DNA of 23,708 nucleotides from a virus (IMGVR_UViG_3300026130_000023:1-23708); one strand, 5' to 3'. Positions 16,007 to 21,986 are shown, counted from the stretch's first letter. A program made the numbers and translations. Notes: generated by a model from the letters alone, not told the origin.

Positions 16007-17168
16007 TTATATATTCCTCTGGAATCCAGTCTAAGCAATTAGACCGCTTGATAAACTCAATATCTTTAGGCTCACCCCGCCTCCAACGTCTAAAAGTAAT
16101 TGCATAAGGCTGCTGTTCAAAATTGTCGCACTTGGTGAAATCCACATCATTAGCAAGAATGGTTGCAACGTGGACTCGATGCATCTTATCGATATTTCTA
16201 ATAAGGCCATACACATCGTCCATTCGCTCAAATCTTGCACGCATCTTCTCCTGATACTCAGTATCGGTGATTAGATTTACTAACAAGTGATCTCTATATT
16301 CCTTCCATGAATCAAACATGAAGGGGAGGTCTTTTGCTTGAAACATATCCTGCTTAGATAAGTGCCTTGCCTGATTAATCCCTCCCAACCTATCGGTTAA
16401 TTTATTCCACGTTTCTCGTTCGATCTCTTGAAGATAAAACAACTGATGGATTGCTGTCTCATGGTGCAAATTAGATATACGCATTTTGCTTGCGGGAACG
16501 CCATACTGATAAAAATAATCGTAGGCTTTGGCATATGACCAATCGTTATCATGGATCGCCTTCCAAATATCGGTATAACTCCAATCGTATAATGGATAGA
16601 AATTATACTGATCCTTGTTCATCTTCTTGCCCCAGGTCACCCACTTATAAGTTGCGCCTGTAGTTAAGCCACTCATTCGTGCGGGGGATTCTTCTCCCCT
16701 TACGCCTGCTAAGACAGCTAATGGACCATCCCAATGATGTTTATAGATAGCGGGGAATAATGCGTGAAAACGATCCGTCCCATAGATATTCTCTGTAATG
16801 GCATAAGGCACTTTGTCTCGCATCCATTGACCGCCTTCCTGCCAACAGTTTAAATAATGCTCTATATTGCTTGTGGCATTAGTTAATCGAATGGGCATCT
16901 GAAACCACATGGGTGTGACACGATCATCCTCCATGACAGTCTCTACATAATCGATGACGTTTTGCCATTCGGCCTCTTGGTCAAGGAATAACACCGGAAG
17001 AGGTAGTCGGCCTTTCTCTTCTGCGACTATCAATGCCATATTGAGTGTGGCTGTTGAATCCTTGCCGCCTGAAAATGACACGGCCACATTCTCGAATTCG
17101 TCAAATATGAATCTGATACGATCTAGTGCCGCATCAAACACATTCTGCTTCAGATACATCTTGCTCAT
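15996..17168 (-). CDS. ibrA: IbrA-like PP-loop ATPase (PAPS reductase family, DUF3440-like tail)
   Basis: 390 residues. The PP-loop SFSGGKDST is at 31-39, followed by LPVLFLDQEAEW and the second motif LAGVRGEESPARM at 153-165, standard for PAPS reductase/adenine nucleotide alpha hydrolase folds. The distinct motif Y.LYDWSYTDIWKAI near 192-205 fits. Residues ~205-390 (YGVPASKMRISNLHHE, AITFRRWRRGEPKDIEF) form a DUF3440-like C-terminal region as in IbrA. No ECGLH-type catalytic cysteine motif is seen, so it is not a normal assimilatory PAPS reductase. Relatives such as DndC activate sulfur chemistry on DNA, which makes thiol or phosphorothioate-like modification conceivable (inference). Overlaps the methyltransferase-like gene before it (ATGA) and the IbrB-like gene after it. 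Confidence 0.88.
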   Translation of the reverse strand: MSKMYLKQNVFDAALDRIRFIFDEFENVAVSFSGGKDSTATLNMALIVAEEKGRLPLPVLFLDQEAEWQNVIDYVETVMEDDRVTPMWFQMPIRLTNATSNIEHYLNCWQEGGQWMRDKVPYAITENIYGTDRFHALFPAIYKHHWDGPLAVLAGVRGEESPARMSGLTTGATYKWVTWGKKMNKDQYNFYPLYDWSYTDIWKAIHDNDWSYAKAYDYFYQYGVPASKMRISNLHHETAIHQLFYLQEIERETWNKLTDRLGGINQARHLSKQDMFQAKDLPFMFDSWKEYRDHLLVNLITDTEYQEKMRARFERMDDVYGLIRNIDKMHRVHVATILANDVDFTKCDNFEQQPYAITFRRWRRGEPKDIEFIKRSNCLDWIPEEYINVG

Positions 17169-17791
17169 AATAGCGGTCTTATATTATCAATGTTCTTGTG
17201 TAGATATTTCAGAATAGTGATGCAATTGCCATCGTAATCAGCACCAACATAGGTGTTCCCTTCCTTCGCATTAATGAATGACAACAGCTTAGTGCCATTG
17301 CCACAACAAGGGTCGCCCATGACTGAATATCTTTCCCCCAACCATTTGACCACTTCATTAGTGGTTGAACCTTCTGGCTCGCACCCCCAAGATAGCATTA
17401 ACTCCCTGTTTTTATTGAGAATTACCTGCTTGGTGTAATCTGGGTTATGCAATCGCTTTGCTAGGACTTTAGGCGCAATAACTACTCGTGGAATATTTAA
17501 GTCGTTCCATGCTGCTGCAAAAGACTCTAGGAACTCTTCATAGGTGCAATCTGACCCTGCCTTTTCGTTGAACACTTTAATGCCTAATGGGAATGGCGGT
17601 TCTGAATAAAACACATCGCACATATCAAAATGGATCGACAGCCCATGTCTTATATCTGCCTGCATCCCAACACACTTATCATGCACAAATGATTCGGTTG
17701 GCCTTAGCGCCCTGATCTTTGCCTTATTGGACTTCAATGCAGAGTTGTATAGGTCGGAAATGTTTTCGATCTTCCCATCGACTATGATCAT
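17165..17791 (-). CDS. Permuted DNA methyltransferase-like protein (motif IV SEPPF)
   Basis: 208 residues from the ATG at 17791, chosen because it overlaps the previous TGA and has GGAG upstream; the track start at 17809 lies deeper in the neighbour. Motif IV-like DVFYSEPPFPLG is at 59-70, followed by TYEEFLESFAAAWNDL, and a SAM-binding-like GDPCCGNGTKLLSFI at 159-173 with YVGADYD after it. Order IV then I is that of beta-class (permuted) N6-adenine or N4-cytosine methyltransferases. The replacement of the usual D/N-PP-Y/W by S-E-P-P-F and the Cys-Cys in motif I are odd and could mean altered chemistry or a non-methyl donor. Lies between the glycosyltransferase and the PP-loop gene with 4-nt overlaps. 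Target base unknown. Confidence 0.7.
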   Translation of the reverse strand: MIIVDGKIENISDLYNSALKSNKAKIRALRPTESFVHDKCVGMQADIRHGLSIHFDMCDVFYSEPPFPLGIKVFNEKAGSDCTYEEFLESFAAAWNDLNIPRVVIAPKVLAKRLHNPDYTKQVILNKNRELMLSWGCEPEGSTTNEVVKWLGERYSVMGDPCCGNGTKLLSFINAKEGNTYVGADYDGNCITILKYLHKNIDNIRPLL

Positions 17792-18465
17792 TTTGCAAAC
17801 TCCATCCAATCCTGTTTGTGAGTATGCTTTTTGAGTTTCAATTCTGAATAGTCATCTGATTTAGTCATAAGGGTTCTAGTGTCCCTGACTAAATTTCCGA
17901 TCTTAGCGGGAGTGCCTAGTGTCGATTTAATATGCAAGTTATGGGACGCAATGCTTTTGGATAGGATGGCTATTGACCAGTTCTTGCGTTGGGCTGCGAA
18001 TCTCACCCTTACTTCATCGTGGTATTTAGCCTTTGATTCATCAATGTGTTTTGACTCTTCAATGATGTCTTTAGCGAATAAAGGATTAATCATGTAACAA
18101 ACAGCCCACATGAAATAATCGCCAACTGTTCCGTTATACTCGCCATCCTGATTGATTTTGTCATACAGGGCTTGTGGCGGGGTAAACATGCTGATCATGC
18201 CAAACTTACTGAGATGCGATTCTATGACTTTTATGTGATGATCCCACATCTCTTTATCGATAAGTGCATCGTCTTGCAGAACGATTCCTGCTTCCCCTGA
18301 CTCCGCTATTTGCCTAATTGCTCTCTCGGTATTCCACCATGGTCCATTGTGTTCAAAATCGATAAGCACTTTGACGTTGTTTATGCATTCGCAGTACGAG
18401 AGCTTGTCACGCAAACATTTTGTGTGATTCATTCGCTCTGGAACGGTGATAATAAATACGTTCAT
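17788..18465 (-). CDS. Putative GT25-like glycosyltransferase
   Basis: 225 residues. The N-terminus MNVFIITVPERMNHTKCLRDK resembles the opening of GT25-type glycosyltransferases (a strand, then R and a helix). The central IVLQDDALID at 61-70 supplies a DD pair in the place of the usual EDD metal/sugar-nucleotide motif. The later HDEVRVRFAAQRKNWSIAILS at 149-169 followed by HNLHIKSTLG is consistent with the acceptor-side half. No transmembrane segment is evident, so it is cytoplasmic. A sugar transferase placed between two DNA methyltransferase-like genes suggests it glycosylates modified DNA rather than lipopolysaccharide (inference). Start ATG 18465 overlaps the methyltransferase stop by 4 nt (ATGA). 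Confidence 0.62.
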   Translation of the reverse strand: MNVFIITVPERMNHTKCLRDKLSYCECINNVKVLIDFEHNGPWWNTERAIRQIAESGEAGIVLQDDALIDKEMWDHHIKVIESHLSKFGMISMFTPPQALYDKINQDGEYNGTVGDYFMWAVCYMINPLFAKDIIEESKHIDESKAKYHDEVRVRFAAQRKNWSIAILSKSIASHNLHIKSTLGTPAKIGNLVRDTRTLMTKSDDYSELKLKKHTHKQDWMEFAK

Positions 18466-19016
18466 GCTTCATCCAAGCCAAACTTGGCCATTAGTTTCGC
18501 TGCTCTGCCTTTGTTTAGCTCGGCTGCTACTACTTCGCATCCTTTAGAGTGCATGATGAATGCGTGGACGCCATGCCCTGCAAACGGCTCAAATATCCGC
18601 TTAGGACGATGGTGTTCAATAGCGTGGTGCAAAATATCGAATCCCTTGCTATCTAATACCAGTGGCATATCAGAATTGAACTGGATAATGCAATAAGGCT
18701 TGCCATTAGTTTGAGTGCTTCGGATAGTCCGATTAAATACATGGCCGTTTCTTTCTGCGTGGTGGATAACACGCTCGTGCCCTTGAATGCTGTATTCGAT
18801 AAACATGGGGACTTTTGGGGACATCTTAAATAGCTTGTTTAATATTCCGTCAATGCCTGACGATTGTGATAGGCCGCCAACTTTCTTTGAGGCAGTGTCA
18901 AAGAATTTAACCATCCTATCTTCCCATGGTGGATCGGTGAAGACCATGTCGCAACCATCTGCATAGTTATCTGGCAGACTCATAATGTCCGCCACTTTAA
19001 ATTTAACTATTGGCAT
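18462..19016 (-). CDS. DNA methyltransferase, permuted (motif IV DPPW)
   Basis: 184 residues from ATG 19016, which has GGAAG upstream; the longer ORF start at 19133 lies deep in the neighbouring gene and is unlikely. Motif IV is DMVFTDPPWEDRM at 23-35, the DPPW form typical of N6-adenine methyltransferases of the MT-A70-like group. Motif I appears late as RIFEPFAGHGVHAFIMHSKG at 140-159 with VVAAELN after it, giving order IV to I (beta/permuted class). Between them, PMFIEYSIQGHERVIHHAER and YCIIQFNSD fit the connecting region. It would methylate DNA using SAM. It forms a module with the upstream 102-residue protein and ParB-like protein; ParB domains are often linked to methylases in phages. 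Confidence 0.8.
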   Translation of the reverse strand: MPIVKFKVADIMSLPDNYADGCDMVFTDPPWEDRMVKFFDTASKKVGGLSQSSGIDGILNKLFKMSPKVPMFIEYSIQGHERVIHHAERNGHVFNRTIRSTQTNGKPYCIIQFNSDMPLVLDSKGFDILHHAIEHHRPKRIFEPFAGHGVHAFIMHSKGCEVVAAELNKGRAAKLMAKFGLDEA

Positions 19017-19311
19017 AATCTTCCATCCTGATTCGCTCTGCGTGAATGACGTATTTCCTGTTGATAAGGATCGTTTCATCAACGGGCGAACCCATAGTCC
19101 AATATTTCCACTCCCCCGCATAAAAGGTGACATAGCTAGTGTTATAAAATAACTCGTCTATGCCGTGCTTTCTTAGCGCGATAACTGCTGCGTCAAACTC
19201 TGCATCGTCCCAATGCTTTCTTAGGGTGTAATAGTGGGGGTTGTGGGCGAGAGTCTTGGCAAAACGATAGTCGTGCGCCTCTAACGCTTCCTGCAATTCT
19301 TTAATGGTCAT
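19003..19311 (-). CDS. Conserved hypothetical protein (102 aa) between ParB and methyltransferase
   Basis: 102 residues from ATG 19311, chosen since it overlaps the ParB-like stop as ATGA; the longer start at 19347 lies within that gene. The N-terminal part (MTIKELQEALEAHDYRFAKTL) is helical, followed by NPHYYTLRKHWDDAEFDAAVI, HGIDELFYNTSYVTFYAGE, then KYWTMGSPVDETILINRKYV near 78-97. The 'yWTMG.Pv..T.liNr' block resembles a short phage protein often seen beside DNA-modification genes, but I cannot name a family. The tight overlaps make it part of the modification cassette. It overlaps the methyltransferase start by 14 nt. Function unknown; a partner subunit or small nucleotide-handling protein is possible. 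Confidence 0.72.
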   Translation of the reverse strand: MTIKELQEALEAHDYRFAKTLAHNPHYYTLRKHWDDAEFDAAVIALRKHGIDELFYNTSYVTFYAGEWKYWTMGSPVDETILINRKYVIHAERIRMEDYANS

Positions 19312-19856
19312 GATTGAATCGCAAACTCTTCGCCACAATGTGGGCACATCACTTCGCTGACTTTCTGGACAGATACGGAGTTGTTTAATTTATCCGCTGC
19401 CTTTTCCAAGTCCTGCTCTGTAACATCTCTGTTATCGACTCTTGGCTCGTATTCTGGATCGAAATTAGTGTTGCCGATATCTAGGTCAAGATTAAAGCCA
19501 GTGAAATTAATATCGAAATCCAACTTCATGATCTCGTCAAATTCCAACTCTAGCTTTTCCCAATCCCATGTCGACTCTTCCCCGATCTTGTTGTCGGCTA
19601 TTCGATACGCTTTCTTTTGCGCTTCTGTCAGACCGCCTAATACGATGGTGGGGACTTCAGTTAATCCAAGGTGGGTGGCTGCTGCGAAACGCCCGTGGCC
19701 TGCAATGATGATGTTGCTGTCGTCAATTAGGATAGGGTTTGTAAAGCCGAACTCTTGAATGGATTTTGCAAGCATCTCGACTTGCTGTTCATTGTGGTTG
19801 CGAGTGTTATTTTCATAGGCTGAAAGCTCGCCTACTTGCTTAGGTATGATTTGCAT
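19308..19856 (-). CDS. ParB-like nuclease domain protein with C-terminal CxxC
   Basis: 182 residues. The N-terminal domain has the standard ParB/Srx pattern: LSAYENNTRNHNEQQVEMLAK, SIQEFGFTNPILIDD, the motif IIIAGHGRFAAATHLGL near 50-66 and EVPTIVLGGLTEAQKKAYRIA. This form (often called prophage ParB, fused or adjacent to DNA methylases) could bind or nick DNA. The C-terminal tail ends VMCPHCGEEF, a single CxxC pair that could bind zinc with a partner or after dimerisation. A GGAGAC ribosome site precedes ATG 19856. It begins the overlapping cassette that runs to the terminase genes. Partner methylase is likely the DPPW enzyme two genes on (inference from order). Confidence 0.85.
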   Translation of the reverse strand: MQIIPKQVGELSAYENNTRNHNEQQVEMLAKSIQEFGFTNPILIDDSNIIIAGHGRFAAATHLGLTEVPTIVLGGLTEAQKKAYRIADNKIGEESTWDWEKLELEFDEIMKLDFDINFTGFNLDLDIGNTNFDPEYEPRVDNRDVTEQDLEKAADKLNNSVSVQKVSEVMCPHCGEEFAIQS

Positions 19857-19893
19857 AACGTCTCCGACGCAGTTTACATTTGTTAGTCGAATT

Positions 19894-19906
19894 GCTACTC
19901 AGTAGC
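19894..19906. promoter_or_regulatory. Candidate operator palindrome GCTACTCAGTAGC
   Basis: An interrupted inverted repeat with 5-bp arms (GCTAC / GTAGC) and a 3-nt centre lies between the helix-turn-helix gene and the ParB-like gene, 14 to 26 nt downstream of the candidate -10 element. Its place matches a possible roadblock-type operator for the ParB-to-tail operon. The palindrome is short and may be chance. Confidence 0.35.
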
Positions 19907-19919
19907 TAATCGCCATGAC

Positions 19920-19928
19920 AGTATAACA
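19920..19928 (-). promoter_or_regulatory. Candidate extended -10 promoter for the modification/late operon
   Basis: On the minus strand the bases read TGTTATACT, i.e. TGn followed by a 5/6 match to TATAAT. A perfect TATAAT lies 10 bases upstream (19930-19935), overlapping the stop of the helix-turn-helix gene. No good -35 is seen at 16-18 nt, as can be true for extended -10 promoters. This is the only gap of any size before a long run of overlapping genes, so a promoter is expected around here. Not proven. Confidence 0.4.
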
Positions 19929-19930
19929 GA

Positions 19931-20098
19931 TTATAGCTCACATCTACGTATCATTCTAAAATAACGTGATAGTGTCATTGGGTGCAAGCCTAAATAATCG
20001 GCCAATGATTTAATGGTCGCCCCTGACAAATAATAATTGTAGGCGTCAAGAAATTGCTGACGGGTTATTCCCGTCTTTCCTAGGGTGGGTTCTTTCAT
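19931..20098 (-). CDS. Small helix-turn-helix DNA-binding protein (55 aa)
   Basis: 55 residues from ATG 20098 to TAA at 19931, too short for usual gene-calling cut-offs. The sequence is ITRQQFLDAYNYYLSG, then a clear helix-turn-helix ATIKSLADYLGLHPMTLSRY and a basic end FRMIRRCEL. The pattern 'i..la.ylg.....tlsryfr' is a homeodomain-like HTH, as in short resolvase- or Myb-like DNA-binding modules. No good Shine-Dalgarno is seen before the ATG, so the start or expression is unsure, but no upstream ATG, GTG or TTG in this frame fits better. Its location just before the ParB-like gene and the candidate operator suggests a local transcription regulator. Confidence 0.62.
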   Translation of the reverse strand: MKEPTLGKTGITRQQFLDAYNYYLSGATIKSLADYLGLHPMTLSRYFRMIRRCEL

Positions 20099-20160
20099 TT
20101 GAAGAGTGTAGGGAATGATGGCTCGTTTCGCCAGTCGGTGAGCCAGTCCGATTGAGAGAC

Positions 20161-20370
20161 TCAGCGCAGATGGTCTAGATCGTTTGCTGAGGTGGCGTGG
20201 GATAAGTCTAAATCATAATCGCCACGATTTGCTAGTATTTCTTCAAATTCGTAAGCGTCCCCATATCCTTGTAGGTAATCTTCGTTATCAGTTAGCTCTG
20301 CTCTCTCACCTGCAAAGCAATCGTGCACACCTTTTAAATAAGACATCTTATCGGTTATATCAGAAAACAT
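20161..20370 (-). CDS. Small acidic hypothetical protein (69 aa)
   Basis: 69 residues from ATG 20370, preferred over TTG 20385 because GGAT lies at suitable spacing; an ATG at 20346 is also possible. The sequence has KMSYLKGVHDCFAGERAEL and NEDYLQGYGDAYEFEEI, followed by an acidic end. The repeated 'YL.G' helices (YLKGVHDC, YLQGYGDAYE) resemble a small phage protein family of two short helices of unknown function. It is not clearly coupled to its neighbours: about 60 nt separate it from the helix-turn-helix start. Confidence 0.6.
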   Translation of the reverse strand: MFSDITDKMSYLKGVHDCFAGERAELTDNEDYLQGYGDAYEFEEILANRGDYDLDLSHATSANDLDHLR

Positions 20371-20464
20371 GCGATATCCAATCAACTATCTGTGTCGAGA
20401 AAAGAAAACATCCTGATGCCAATAATACGTATAGAATCTGATCTGGGTCTATTATCATAGCTAA

Positions 20465-20480
20465 GTGGGCTTTCGCCCAC
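20465..20480 (-). terminator. GNRA-capped hairpin downstream of the 105-residue gene
   Basis: The minus-strand RNA would form a perfect 6-bp stem GUGGGC/GCCCAC closed by a GAAA (GNRA) tetraloop, 7 nt after the stop of the gene at 20487. The downstream sequence (TTAGCTATG) has no U-tract, so it is a poor intrinsic terminator. It may act as an mRNA 3' end stabiliser or an attenuating hairpin. Confidence 0.45.
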
Positions 20481-20486
20481 CCTCCG

Positions 20487-20804
20487 TTATGCGGCCTCTT
20501 CATCTTCTACCATCTTATAGTCTTTTAATCCAATTTCTGCAATTCGCTTACGGATCTCATATTCGGTATCGATAAGCCCGTATTTGAAAGCGAATAAATC
20601 AATGGTCTTTAGATCGCCCATTCTTATCGTATGCTTTGAGTCCCCTTCTTTGAAGGTCATCTCTACATCGCTCCAGTCTGCGCTCGCTTCGCATCGTGAT
20701 ATCAAATCCCTGATCTTCTCAACGGAGTTAAGCTTATCCAATAGGTAATCAAGCTCTCTAAGGTTGTCTCTCATTTCTTGTACGGTTAGATTTTGTAATG
20801 ACAT
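20487..20804 (-). CDS. Hypothetical helical protein (105 aa)
   Basis: 105 residues from ATG 20804, which has the repeated AGGAGAGAGACT leader; the longer frame from 20843 lies within the neighbour and lacks such a leader. It begins SLQNLTVQEMRDNLRELDYLL with a helical N-terminal half (DKLNSVEKIRDLISRCEAS), a middle strand pair (DVEMTFKEGDSKHTIRMGDL) and a helical end (YEIRKRIAEIGLKDYKMVEDE). I do not recognise a family. The preceding gene's TAG stop is fused to the ribosome site (TAGGAG), implying translational coupling to the antirestriction gene. Followed by the GNRA hairpin, so it may end a short unit. Confidence 0.7.
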   Translation of the reverse strand: MSLQNLTVQEMRDNLRELDYLLDKLNSVEKIRDLISRCEASADWSDVEMTFKEGDSKHTIRMGDLKTIDLFAFKYGLIDTEYEIRKRIAEIGLKDYKMVEDEEAA

Positions 20805-20814
20805 AGTCTCTCTC

Positions 20815-21243
20815 CTAGTCGTTGAATCGTGCAATAAGCGCACATTGTGGTGATTGGTTTCTTAATTCGGTAATTGCATAGTAATGGTTGCTCCAAAATT
20901 CTACCCCTTCCTTGTCATTCAGCCCATAGGCGCGAAAAGATAGGTGGCTTGCTATCCATTGCTCAAGTGCTATGCCGATAGAGTCATGGGTTAGCTCTGA
21001 AGTTGAAAATCCGCTGTCGGAGTGAATCTCGAAATTCTTATCGTGCGTAGGTCGCATATAGAAACCATCGTCATTGACGCATAGCTCCCAAACGCCTCCC
21101 CGATACTTGCCGCTAGTCCATCTTTCATAGACGTGATAGTGCAAAATCTCCCAATCGATCATGTAGCGCAAGGGGATGTTCTTCCCAATGAAGTCGGAAA
21201 ATTTTTCGTCTGTTAATACTGTGGGTTTTGATTCATTAGTCAT
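20815..21243 (-). CDS. Antirestriction protein, ArdB/KlcA-like
   Basis: 142 residues from ATG 21243 (leader GAGGAGAGACTAACC); the frame extends to 21282 but that start has no leader. Features seen: YMIDWEILHYHVYERWTSG, then YRGGVWELCVNDDGFYMRP, a middle with FEIHSDSGFSTSELTHDSIG, IALEQWIASHLSF, and an end YYAITELRNQSPQCALIARFN. The order (Y.GG.We, gfyM.P, lt.ds.GI.l, l.......hp....i) is the KlcA/ArdB antirestriction domain. Such proteins inhibit type I restriction enzymes without being DNA mimics. It is driven by its own promoter (21273-21301) and is the clearest host-takeover gene in this block. Family call is from motif pattern only. Confidence 0.72.
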   Translation of the reverse strand: MTNESKPTVLTDEKFSDFIGKNIPLRYMIDWEILHYHVYERWTSGKYRGGVWELCVNDDGFYMRPTHDKNFEIHSDSGFSTSELTHDSIGIALEQWIASHLSFRAYGLNDKEGVEFWSNHYYAITELRNQSPQCALIARFND

Positions 21244-21272
21244 GGTTAGTCTCTCCTCTAGTCCATGCATTA

Positions 21273-21301
21273 ATCGTCTCAAAATGGCGTATAAAAGTCA
21301 A
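21273..21301 (-). promoter_or_regulatory. Promoter copy 3 (TTGACT, N14, TGAGACGAT)
   Basis: The minus strand reads TTGACT (-35, 21296-21301), 14 nt, then TGA GACGAT (extended -10, hexamer 21273-21278), a 17-nt spacer. The same arrangement occurs twice more (22016-22044, 23452-23480) with different spacer bases. It lies 30 nt before the start of the antirestriction gene with only a short untranslated leader. Confidence 0.7.
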
Positions 21302-21337
21302 CAAATATTTATACACCGTTTTAATATTTCTTAACGC

Positions 21338-21568
21338 CTAATGGCTGTAATCACCTCTGAATTCCAAGATCGCGTCAAAGATTTCTTGCCAGTTCACTTT
21401 CTCCATGTCGAGACCTCTTGTCTCATTCATCGCTAAGTAGCTTGCTCGAATCTCTAACTCTGTCGCATCTTCAGAGTGATAAACTCTTCTTAAATAGTAA
21501 GGCTCGTTAAAAAGAATAAGGTGTACATTCCAAGTTTCTCTATTGGTCCATCCATTAAATGATTTCAT
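21338..21568 (-). CDS. Small hypothetical protein with NGWTNRETWNV motif (76 aa)
   Basis: 76 residues from ATG 21568 with AGGAG upstream (in the sequence CTAGGAGAGTAGAC). It begins MKSFNGWTNRETWNVHLILFN; this NGWTNRETWNV stretch is a motif I recognise from short phage and plasmid proteins of unknown function. The rest (YYLRRVYHSEDATELEIRAS, then an acidic helical end EKVNWQEIFDAILEF) is predicted helical. Its 11-nt overlap with the upstream gene and shared leader indicate co-expression. Likely an early accessory gene. No function can be stated from sequence. Confidence 0.72.
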   Translation of the reverse strand: MKSFNGWTNRETWNVHLILFNEPYYLRRVYHSEDATELEIRASYLAMNETRGLDMEKVNWQEIFDAILEFRGDYSH

Positions 21569-21578
21569 GTCTACTCTC

Positions 21579-21803
21579 CTAGTCATGGTCAAAATATTCA
21601 AGGTGTGTTGCTTCGATCAATTTAGTTACTTCGTAGTTGATTCGCTCTTCATCTCTGGCTGTCATCTTGCGTTCAAGCCAATCTGCCCGATAACCCCGTC
21701 GATCTAGTGCTATCCATCTGAGGTCGTGGACATCTGGATTAGTAATATGAATTCCGCATGGAATACCAGATATGTTTGTGGAGTGATTGATTGCATATTT
21801 CAT
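21579..21803 (-). CDS. Small hypothetical protein (74 aa)
   Basis: 74 residues from ATG 21803, leader CTAGGAGCGCGAC, 9 nt after the stop of the preceding gene. It begins with a strand-rich part (MKYAINHSTNISGIPCGIHIT, NPDVHDLRWIALDRRGYRAD) and ends with helix (ARDEERINYEVTKLIEATHLE). The TAG stop is fused to the next gene's Shine-Dalgarno. I do not recognise a family. Confidence 0.62.
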   Translation of the reverse strand: MKYAINHSTNISGIPCGIHITNPDVHDLRWIALDRRGYRADWLERKMTARDEERINYEVTKLIEATHLEYFDHD

Positions 21804-21812
21804 GTCGCGCTC

Positions 21813-21986
21813 CTAGTGCCATTCGTAGTTGTAATGGCCTGTTAGCTCCCAAGCGCCTGCGCGTCCCCAAATATCGAAAGTGTCATTGGCTTGGTGAAAT
21901 GCCTGAGTCAGGCAATCGATCATGTCTATACCATCAATCTCAAGTTCGATAGTTTGCATTCCGTAAGTGAAAATAAATGTAGTCAT
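21813..21986 (-). CDS. Small hypothetical protein (57 aa), first gene after promoter 1
   Basis: 57 residues from ATG 21986, leader AGAGAGGAGAGACTGCT, too short for usual gene callers. The sequence (MTTFIFTYGMQTIELEIDG, then DMIDCLTQAFHQANDTF, ending ELTGHYNYEWH) reads as a beta-beta-alpha mix with a C-terminal strand. It is 30 nt downstream of the -10 of promoter 1, so it is the first gene of that unit. Its stop TAG is fused with the next Shine-Dalgarno (TAGGAG). Family unknown. Confidence 0.72.
   Translation of the reverse strand: MTTFIFTYGMQTIELEIDGIDMIDCLTQAFHQANDTFDIWGRAGAWELTGHYNYEWH

Noticed and set aside
19017-19347. Longer N-termini for the DPPW methyltransferase (from 19133) and the 102-residue protein (from 19347)
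   Set aside because: The additions lie inside the neighbouring genes, look like out-of-frame translation and have no ribosome site; downstream ATGs have GGAAG or an ATGA overlap.
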